Source: an uncultured Pelagimonas sp.
Lineage (GTDB): Bacteria; Pseudomonadota; Alphaproteobacteria; Rhodobacterales; Rhodobacteraceae
Length of the DNA: 64,000 nucleotides
NCBI GenBank assembly: GCA_947497905.1
Contig: CANMIH010000018.1
Span: 1-64,000 of the forward strand
Direction: 5' to 3'
Both the position numbers and the translations under genes were made by a program. Below are positions 48,433-54,592 of the stretch, in pieces; position 1 is the first letter of the stretch; every line of letters starts with the position of its first letter. The notes below the pieces were generated by a model, which saw only the letters and a program-made list of their open reading frames with translations, had not been told where the DNA came from and did not search any database.

Positions 48433-48450
48433 TTTATGCAATCGTATAAA
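48415..48450. promoter_or_regulatory. Twin operator dyad between ddaH and the amino-acid importer
   Basis: Two abutting 18-bp dyads of form TTTATRC-N4-GYATAAA: TTTATACAGATGCATAAA (48415-48432) and TTTATGCAATCGTATAAA (48433-48450). Together they also form one larger palindrome centred on AAATTT. The symmetry suits a dimeric regulator binding twice and controlling both directions. No GntR-type gene adjoins it; the BetI-like regulator at 51904 is the nearest candidate. Confidence 0.7.
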
Positions 48451-48467
48451 TTGGTGGGAGAAGCCTG

Positions 48468-49256
48468 ATGCGAGGCCAAGAACATACTGCGGCGCCGGTG
48501 ATCGAGCTGAGGGATCTGTACAAGTCCTTTGGGCAGGTCGAAGTGCTGAAGGGCATCGACCTGACGGCGCGTCCGGGTGAGGTGATTTCGCTGATCGGCG
48601 GTAGCGGATCGGGCAAATCCACTACATTGCGCTGCCTGAACCTGCTGGAGATCCCAACCAGTACCGGGCTTTTGAAGCTGCTTGGAGAAGAGGTGCGTCT
48701 GAAGCCGGGCAAAAATGGCCATTCCGAGATCAGCGACCATCGACAGCTGCGTCGATTGCGCAGCCGTCTTGGAATGGTGTTTCAAAGCTTCAACCTGTGG
48801 CCGCATATGACGCTGGAGCAGAATGTGATGGAGGCGCAGGTTCAGGTGCTGGGCCGCCACAAGGAAGAAGCGGGTGAGGTCGCCCGGCAGTTGCTCGACC
48901 TGGTTGGGTTATCTGAACGGCGCGAGATGTATCCGTCTTATCTCTCTGGAGGCCAGCAGCAACGCGGCGCCATTGCGCGGGCCCTGGCAGTTGATCCAGA
49001 GGTGATGCTGTTTGACGAACCGACCTCCGCGTTGGACCCGGAATTGGTGGGCGAGGTGCTGGATGTGATGCAGGGGCTCGCTGAAGAAGGCCGCACCATG
49101 ATCATCGTCACCCATGAAATGAAATTCGCCGCCGATGTGGCGGATCGCGTGATCTTTCTGAATCAGGGTCGTGTCGAGGAGGAAGGCACGCCTGAACAGA
49201 TCTTTGAGGCCCCGAAATCGGTGCGCCTTCAACAATTTATTCAATCCATCAACTGA
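48468..49256 (+). CDS. Polar amino-acid ABC transporter ATP-binding protein
   Basis: 262 residues, HisP/ArtP/OccP type. Walker [11 protein letters not shown], the typical insert after [10 protein letters not shown]-loop [12 protein letters not shown], signature [12 protein letters not shown], Walker [13 protein letters not shown] and switch His in IIVTHEM are present. GGGAG precedes the ATG. First gene of an ATPase-SBP-permease-permease operon divergent from ddaH. Confidence 0.94.
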   Translation: MRGQEHTAAPVIELRDLYKSFGQVEVLKGIDLTARPGEVISLIGGSGSGKSTTLRCLNLLEIPTSTGLLKLLGEEVRLKPGKNGHSEISDHRQLRRLRSRLGMVFQSFNLWPHMTLEQNVMEAQVQVLGRHKEEAGEVARQLLDLVGLSERREMYPSYLSGGQQQRGAIARALAVDPEVMLFDEPTSALDPELVGEVLDVMQGLAEEGRTMIIVTHEMKFAADVADRVIFLNQGRVEEEGTPEQIFEAPKSVRLQQFIQSIN

Positions 49257-49271
49257 TCTTTGGGAGGACCC

Positions 49272-50042
49272 ATGAAACTGAAACTCGCTCTGACGGGCCT
49301 AGCAATTGCCACTCTCGCCCCACTTGCTTCTGCCGCGGAACCTGTGCGCATTGGAATTGCCACCGAGGCCTATCCCCCGTTTTCGACCCCGGATGCTTCG
49401 GGCAGCTATACCGGTTGGGAAGTCGACATCATCCACGCGATCTGTGCCGAGGCGAAATTGGACTGCACCATTGTTGCCACCGCTTGGGATGGGATCATTC
49501 CGTCACTGACCGCCGAGAAAATCGACGTGATCGCCGCCTCACTCAGCATCAATGAAGAGCGGCTTCAGGTCATTGATTTCTCGAACAAATACTATCAGAC
49601 AGGCGCCTCCGTGGCGGTCGCCAAAGGGTCAGACATAACCCCGACGCCTTCAGGCGTTGCAGGCAAAACCATTGGTGTGCAATCCGGGTCGATCCATCAG
49701 GCTTATGCGCTGAAGCATTTCCCTGACGCCACCTTGCGTGAATATCAGACCCAGGACGAAGCCAACCAGGATCTGTTTGCCGGTCGTATTGATGGCGCGC
49801 TTGCTGATGTTTTGATCCTGGAAGAGTTCCTGAAATCAGAGGAAGGCATGTTGTGTTGTGAAGATGCTGGTTTGGTGGCCGCCGATCAGGACATTCACGG
49901 TCTGGGCATTGGCTTTGGCCTCCGCAAAGGCAGCGACGATTTGAAAGCCCAGTTGAATGCTGCGATCGACGTCATTCGTGCCAACGGCACCTATGACGAG
50001 ATCACTGCGGGTTATTTCAACTTCAATATCTTCGGCGAGTAA
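49272..50042 (+). CDS. Polar amino-acid ABC transporter substrate-binding protein
   Basis: 256 residues with a Sec signal peptide (MKLKLALTGLAIATLAPLASA). SBP family 3, LAO/HisJ-like: RIGIATEAYPPFSTPDASG, then GWEVDIIHAICAE and WDGIIPSLTAEKIDVIAASLSI. Two Cys in the C-terminal lobe (LCCED) are adjacent. Given the divergent dimethylargininase gene, arginine or methylated arginine are plausible ligands. A strong hairpin follows (50052-50069). Confidence 0.92.
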   Translation: MKLKLALTGLAIATLAPLASAAEPVRIGIATEAYPPFSTPDASGSYTGWEVDIIHAICAEAKLDCTIVATAWDGIIPSLTAEKIDVIAASLSINEERLQVIDFSNKYYQTGASVAVAKGSDITPTPSGVAGKTIGVQSGSIHQAYALKHFPDATLREYQTQDEANQDLFAGRIDGALADVLILEEFLKSEEGMLCCEDAGLVAADQDIHGLGIGFGLRKGSDDLKAQLNAAIDVIRANGTYDEITAGYFNFNIFGE

Positions 50043-50051
50043 CGCCTGCGT

Positions 50052-50069
50052 GCGGGGGCATACCCCCGC
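50052..50069 (+). promoter_or_regulatory. Strong GC stem-loop after the amino-acid-binding protein gene
   Basis: GCGGGGG (50052-50058) and CCCCCGC (50063-50069) with the 4-base loop CATA, 10 bp after the stop and 17 bp before the permease start. No T-run. It probably stabilises the upstream mRNA and lowers permease expression. Confidence 0.55.
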
Positions 50070-50085
50070 CAAAAGGGAGGAACGC

Positions 50086-50814
50086 ATGGCAACCGCATAT
50101 CGAGATATGAGCGCGTCAGAGCTTCTGTCGCTGACCCCACCCGGATGGGGCGGAGTGCTGCTGGATGGTCTAATCGTATCGCTTCAGGTTGCCCTGCTGG
50201 GCTATCTGATTGGCCTCTGCATTGGTCTGGTCGGGGCAACTTTGAAACGCTCTGGCGGTCCTGTGATCCGTGATCTGATGAGTGTTTACACCACTTTGGT
50301 TCGGGCGATCCCCGAACTGGTCCTGATCCTGCTGGCCTACTTCGCGATGCCGGAACTGGTCAACGCACTCCTCACGGCGGCAGGACAACCTCGGATCGAG
50401 ATCAATGGCTTTGTAGCCGGAGTGCTGGTGATCGGCTTTGTGCAGGGGGCTTATGCAACCGAGGTACTGCGCGGCGCCATGGCGTCAGTGCCGGTTGGGC
50501 ATATCGAAGCGGCCCAGAGCTTTGGCATGCATCCGTGGCGTATCTTTCACCGCATCACCCTGCCTGAGCTGTTGCCATCGGCTCTGCCTGGCCTGTCGAA
50601 CCTCTGGCTGATTGCCACCAAGGATACGGCGCTTCTGGCAGTGGTCGGGTTTACCGAACTGACCCTCGCAGCGCGACAGGCAGCTGGGGCAACCAAACAC
50701 CACTTCCTGTTTTTGATGGCGGCCGGGGCGCTGTACCTGATCGTCACACTTTTGTCGGCGCAGCTGTTTCGCGTGCTAGAAAACCGAGCCAACCGAGGGG
50801 CCCGCCATGTCTGA
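50086..50814 (+). CDS. Polar amino-acid ABC transporter permease (first)
   Basis: 242 residues from ATG 50086, preceded by AGGGAGGAACGC. HisQ/HisM-type protein with about five membrane segments. The EAA loop reads GHIEAAQSFGMHPWRIFHRI, and RAIPELVLILLAYF is the usual pre-loop motif. It ends overlapping the second permease start by 8 bp; the two should form a heterodimeric channel. Confidence 0.92.
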   Translation: MATAYRDMSASELLSLTPPGWGGVLLDGLIVSLQVALLGYLIGLCIGLVGATLKRSGGPVIRDLMSVYTTLVRAIPELVLILLAYFAMPELVNALLTAAGQPRIEINGFVAGVLVIGFVQGAYATEVLRGAMASVPVGHIEAAQSFGMHPWRIFHRITLPELLPSALPGLSNLWLIATKDTALLAVVGFTELTLAARQAAGATKHHFLFLMAAGALYLIVTLLSAQLFRVLENRANRGARHV

Positions 50815-51592
50815 TCGCATGTTTCTCAAGGACCTGCTGAAACCCCATCGCATCGCGATGGCCGCTGTGGCGGGCGGGCTTACCCTTCTGCTGGCTATCA
50901 ACATGGACTGGAGTTGGATGCCGAAATATACGCCGGACATTCTGCGGGCCCTTTGGATCACCATGGCGCTGCTTGCAGGATCGATTGTGATCGGCTTTTT
51001 GTTGGCGGTGCCCATTGGCCTTGTACAGGTCACCGGGCCACGTCCTTTGTCCTTGTTGGCCAAAACTTTCTGTACGCTGATCCGAGGAACACCGATCCTT
51101 TTGCAGATGTGGGTGCTCTATTACGGGTTGGGATCGCTGTTTCCCTATCTGCCGGGCCTGCGCGGGTCCTGGATCTGGCCGTTCCTGATTGAATCCTGGC
51201 CCTATGCGCTGGTGGCACTCACCCTGTCTTTTGCCGGGTATGAAGGCGAAGTGATGCGGGGGGCCTTCAAGGGAGTGCCGCGTGGCGAACTGGAAGCTGC
51301 ACGTGCTATGGGGATGCACCCTCTCACTATCCTGCGTAGGATCTGGCTGCCGCGTGCCGTGCAGCGCGTGCTGCCCACGTTGGGCGGAGAGCTGATCTTG
51401 CAGCTGAAGGCCACTCCGCTGGTTGCCACCATTGCCGTCGTCGATATCTACGCGGTTTTCGGGCGAATTCGGCAAGAAACCTTCATAACCTATGAACCGC
51501 TTTTGATGTTGGCGCTGATCTACTTGCTTCTTGCGGGCTCGATCACCTTCGCTATGCGGCTTTTGGAAATGAAGCTTTCAGCTTCCAGATAA
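50807..51592 (+). CDS. Polar amino-acid ABC transporter permease (second)
   Basis: 261 residues, HisM-type. RGTPILLQMWVLYYGLG is the family motif and the EAA loop reads GELEAARAMGMHPLTILRRI. About five to six membrane segments. An inverted repeat GAAAC/GTTTC (51617-51633) lies shortly after the stop but is too short to call a terminator. Confidence 0.92.
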   Translation: MSDRMFLKDLLKPHRIAMAAVAGGLTLLLAINMDWSWMPKYTPDILRALWITMALLAGSIVIGFLLAVPIGLVQVTGPRPLSLLAKTFCTLIRGTPILLQMWVLYYGLGSLFPYLPGLRGSWIWPFLIESWPYALVALTLSFAGYEGEVMRGAFKGVPRGELEAARAMGMHPLTILRRIWLPRAVQRVLPTLGGELILQLKATPLVATIAVVDIYAVFGRIRQETFITYEPLLMLALIYLLLAGSITFAMRLLEMKLSASR

Positions 51593-51903
51593 CTGGCGGA
51601 CGCATCCTGTTTAAATGAAACACCTTCTGTTTCCCTCCAATTATCCAACTCCGCCAAGGCCCTGTGGCTGAAGAGAGCATGTTTAAGGGTGAGGAGCTCT
51701 GGGGCCTACACTGGCTGTGCGATCTCCATTCAGTTGCAAGCAGATGTTACTCGCTGGCCATAATGTCCATTCGATCATCACGCGCACTTCATGGCAGGGA
51801 GACGCGAGAGGTTTGCGGAAAAAGCTACCTCAGTCCATGTGTTCGAAGTGGAGGTGGGACGAAGGGATTGCGGCCGCCATTCACCATCGCTACACCAATT
51901 ATT
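51593..51903. other. Intergenic leader before the BetI-like regulator
   Basis: About 310 bp. The regulator frame remains open through most of it (from 51664), but the translated residues look like noise and have no family features. Apart from the short repeat at 51617-51633, I see no clear element. Confidence 0.45.
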
Positions 51904-52539
51904 ATGCAAGATAAAAACGGTAACATTAGACAGGAAAACACGGATACGCGACGCGCTGAACTGATCGCAGCTACTTTGCGTGTGATTGCAAGAGACGGCG
52001 TGCGCGGCGCCACGGTTCGGGAAATTTCAAAAGAAGCGGACGTTACCCAAGGGCTGATCCGATACTATTTTAAGACTAAAGACGAGCTCATCGCGGCCGC
52101 CTATGAAACCTACATGGGTGATCTGGTGCGTATGGCAGACGAAGCATCCCGAGGTAAAGCCACTGCGACCAAGCGCTTGGCCGACTTTATACGGGTCTCG
52201 CTTGAAGCGCCCGTGACCAGCCATGCCTCGGTAGCGATTTGGGCCGGCTTCTTTGAAACATTGCTTCATGACAGCGCAATGACCGCGAGCCACAATCGAA
52301 GCTATGACCGGCTGCGCCTGCACCTGAAACAATTGATTGCTGACGTGCAGTCTGAGAACGGGTGCCCAACCGATGAAGCCACTTTGCGGCGTTACTCGAT
52401 TGCGGGGAACGCTATCCTCGACGGCTTGTGGTTGGAAGGGGGCGCCCTTCCGGAAGCCTTCAAGCCTGGCGAACTGGTCAAGGTCGGGTTGGAGAGTATT
52501 GGAGCTCTTCTTGGGATCGACCTGGAAACAGCGACATGA
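51904..52539 (+). CDS. TetR-family regulator, BetI-like
   Basis: 211 residues from ATG 51904. N-terminal TetR HTH: LIAATLRVIARDGVRGATVREI, then ADVTQGLIRYYFKTKDELI (about 18-65). The C-terminal part (WAGFFETLLHDSAMTASHN, AILDGLWLEGG) matches the BetI-type C-terminal domain. No good ribosome binding site is visible. It is the nearest regulator to the ddaH/importer promoter and may act there; BetI proper senses choline, but many homologues control unrelated amine or amino-acid operons. Confidence 0.82.
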   Translation: MQDKNGNIRQENTDTRRAELIAATLRVIARDGVRGATVREISKEADVTQGLIRYYFKTKDELIAAAYETYMGDLVRMADEASRGKATATKRLADFIRVSLEAPVTSHASVAIWAGFFETLLHDSAMTASHNRSYDRLRLHLKQLIADVQSENGCPTDEATLRRYSIAGNAILDGLWLEGGALPEAFKPGELVKVGLESIGALLGIDLETAT

Positions 52540-52684
52540 TTGCGTTTTAGCGCACACCCGGTCTCAGCACGATCTGCAGCACAGCCACTGAACGTTCTTG
52601 GCGAGACGGCTTGTTTGCCTCTCTCGCAACCGCCAGCCAAGCCCGTCACCGGGCGGAGATAAGAGGCAAGTCGATCACCGCCCC

Positions 52685-52822
52685 GCACTTGATATCTTTG
52701 CCAATCCCGAACACCCCTATACGCAAAAGCTCTTGGCGGCCGTACCTGGTAAGGACTGGCGCCCGCCCCGACTAAGTGCCGAAGACGCGGCCCATATCGC
52801 GGTCAACATCGAACGCAGGTGA
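52685..52822 (+). pseudogene. C-terminal remnant of a peptide ABC transporter ATP-binding protein
   Basis: The residues ALDIFANPEHPYTQKLLAAV and the following PGKDWRPP match the end of DppD/DppF-type ATPases (compare IFSEPRNPYTRCLLSA in the DppF-like gene at 36197). Walker motifs and everything upstream are missing; the in-frame ATG at 52598 precedes unrelated sequence. A leftover of a deleted peptide-importer operon. The rest of 52540-53046 holds nothing else I can identify. Confidence 0.7.
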
Positions 52823-53046
52823 GGTCGAACCAATTTGCTTATTGCATCCAGCTTAGTGCGCCCACGGTCGTGACGAGTTAAGTACGACACGCGATCGCTG
52901 TCGTTTGAATGTGCGCATCAAGCCGATATCCCGAGCCAATTTGACTCAAAAGCAGTTGCGGTAGTGGTTTTTCTTAGCTTATGTGACAGGGTCGAGCGAC
53001 TGCATTCGCGCATAGCCAGGCTTACCCAAGCTTCTGGATATTAGTG

Positions 53047-53547
53047 ATGACTGCAGAACAGACAACCGACGACCCCCTGACCTGTTACATCTCGGAACGC
53101 CGGGCTCTGATCTCTTTGGCACAATCAGTGGTGGGCAGCACGCATATCGCCGAAGAGCTGGTTCAGGACAGCTGGCTGCGCTGGACCTCAAAGTCGTATG
53201 CCAAGGAACACGCGCGTCCGACCCTAATGCGCATTGTCAAAAACCTTGCCATTGACTGGCATCGCCGTCGTCGGGTCGAATTTGAGGCCATCGAAGCCCA
53301 GCGCCTGATGCAGGAGGATGCGCCGGATTCCGAACGCATGCTGATCGGCAAACAGCGGCTTGAGCTGGTGATTGCGGCCCTGCAGACCCTGCCCCCGCGC
53401 ACCTTGATGGCCTTTCGCTTCAGCCGCATCGAAAACCTGACATTGCGCGAAATCGGCACACGGCTTGGGGTTTCTGAATCGCGTGCCTGCCAGTTGGTTG
53501 CAGACGCCATGGTCTGCATTGTCGCCGCGTTGGAAAAAGGGGCCTAA
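53047..53547 (+). CDS. ECF sigma factor, FecI-like
   Basis: 166 residues. Region 2 (about 20-80) includes AEELVQDSWLRW and ARPTLMRIVKNLAIDWHRRRR; region 4 (about 110-160) includes LPPRTLMAFRFSRIENLTLREIGTRLGVSE as a span ending in the HTH. Followed by a FecR anti-sigma gene, an STN-type TonB receptor and a di-haem protein, i.e. a FecI/FecR/FecA cell-surface signalling set. Its likely target promoters are described at 53543 and 54515. A GTG directly before the ATG is an alternative start. Confidence 0.92.
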   Translation: MTAEQTTDDPLTCYISERRALISLAQSVVGSTHIAEELVQDSWLRWTSKSYAKEHARPTLMRIVKNLAIDWHRRRRVEFEAIEAQRLMQEDAPDSERMLIGKQRLELVIAALQTLPPRTLMAFRFSRIENLTLREIGTRLGVSESRACQLVADAMVCIVAALEKGA

Positions 53548-53571
53548 AGATCTGCCGAGGCTCTTCGTTGT
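53543..53571 (+). promoter_or_regulatory. Candidate ECF-sigma promoter upstream of fecR
   Basis: CCTAAAGATCTG (53543-53554), 11 bp, then CGTTGT (53566-53571), 35 bp before the fecR start. The same two blocks with the same 11-bp spacing recur at 54515-54543 upstream of the TonB receptor. The first block overlaps the sigma-factor stop codon. I found no copy upstream of the sigma gene itself. Confidence 0.65.
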
Positions 53572-53605
53572 TTAATCAATAGCCCCACCTGATCCATTTG
53601 AGTAC

Positions 53606-54499
53606 ATGACAGAGACAACCGATAGCCAGCTGATCCGCGAAGCGACGTCGATTTTCATCCGCCTGCGAGACCATCCGCAGGACCCCGATTTATTGTCTGA
53701 ACGTGACAGATTTCTGGCCGGCGGCGAGGCGCATCGCAAAGCTTATACACAAATGTTGGCCGCCTGGCAGGTCACGGGTCAGGCCAAGAAAGATAAACCT
53801 TCGCGCGCGCCTCTGGTGGCGCTGGCGATGGCCTGTTTGGTGGGTGGTTTTTTTGCAAAGGCCCCGCTTGAGATTTATCTGCGGGCGGATCTGACGACAG
53901 ACACGGCTCCACGCATCACGCGGCTTGAGTCCGGCGATCGCGCCACGCTGGACGGGACCACGGCGCTAATTGATCACACCTCCGATGACATTCGCCAGGT
54001 CGAAATACTGCGCGGAGCCGCTTTCTTTGACGTTAGGCCTGATGGGCGGCCCTTTGTGGTGACCTCCGGCGAGTTGACCGTCGAGGTTCTGGGCACATCC
54101 TTTGAGGTGGGGGCTTTTGAGGATGCTGGCATTGTCACCGTTGCCGAAGGGGCTGTTCGTGTCACCATGGGCGCGCAGTCCTGGCAACTCAGCCCCGGTG
54201 AGCAATTGATCTGGTCGGCAGAGACAGGTGTCACACGTGATCACGTCGGCATCGCGCATGTGGCCAGCTGGCGCGACGATGTTCTGGTCGCAGATGGATT
54301 GAGCTTTGCCCAGATTGCCGAGATTCTCGACCGTCGCATTCCGGGACGGGTGATCCTGACAGATGCGGCGCTGGGACAGCAGACTATAGTTGGTCGCTTT
54401 GATCTAAACGACGCACAAGGCACGCTGAACCTCTTGGCCAAACTGACCGGGGCCAGGGTCACATCGGTGCCAAACCTTGCATATTTTGTACGGCGATAG
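53606..54499 (+). CDS. FecR-family anti-sigma factor / signal transducer
   Basis: 297 residues. N-terminal DUF4880-type cytoplasmic domain that binds the sigma factor, one membrane segment (about 72-92, ALAMACLVGGFFAKA), then a periplasmic FecR domain (ESGDRATLDGTTALIDHTS, RGAAFFDVRPDGRPFVVTSG) and a C-terminal STN-like part (SFAQIAEILDRRIPGRVIL). It should receive the signal from the STN domain of the receptor at 54593 and release the ECF sigma factor. Confidence 0.93.
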   Translation: MTETTDSQLIREATSIFIRLRDHPQDPDLLSERDRFLAGGEAHRKAYTQMLAAWQVTGQAKKDKPSRAPLVALAMACLVGGFFAKAPLEIYLRADLTTDTAPRITRLESGDRATLDGTTALIDHTSDDIRQVEILRGAAFFDVRPDGRPFVVTSGELTVEVLGTSFEVGAFEDAGIVTVAEGAVRVTMGAQSWQLSPGEQLIWSAETGVTRDHVGIAHVASWRDDVLVADGLSFAQIAEILDRRIPGRVILTDAALGQQTIVGRFDLNDAQGTLNLLAKLTGARVTSVPNLAYFVRR

Positions 54500-54514
54500 T
54501 TTTTCAAAAAAGTT

Positions 54515-54543
54515 CCTAAAGATCTGACACCCCCGTCCGTTGT
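54515..54543 (+). promoter_or_regulatory. Candidate ECF-sigma promoter upstream of the TonB receptor
   Basis: CCTAAAGATCTG (54515-54526), 11 bp, then CGTTGT (54538-54543), 50 bp before the receptor ATG. The blocks and spacing are identical to those at 53543-53571, 972 bp upstream, while the spacer sequences differ, as expected for -35 and -10 elements. Confidence 0.65.
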
Positions 54544-54592
54544 CATTGTGAAGTGGACAGAAAGACGTGCCCAGCGCACGACATAGGAACCA

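Noticed and set aside
48345-48860. Upstream extension of the dimethylargininase frame to 437 codons
   Set aside because: It runs antisense through the importer ATPase gene and the operator; the family N-terminus starts at ATG 48344.
51664-51903. 80-codon N-terminal extension of the BetI-like regulator
   Set aside because: The extra residues lack any TetR feature; the HTH follows directly after ATG 51904.
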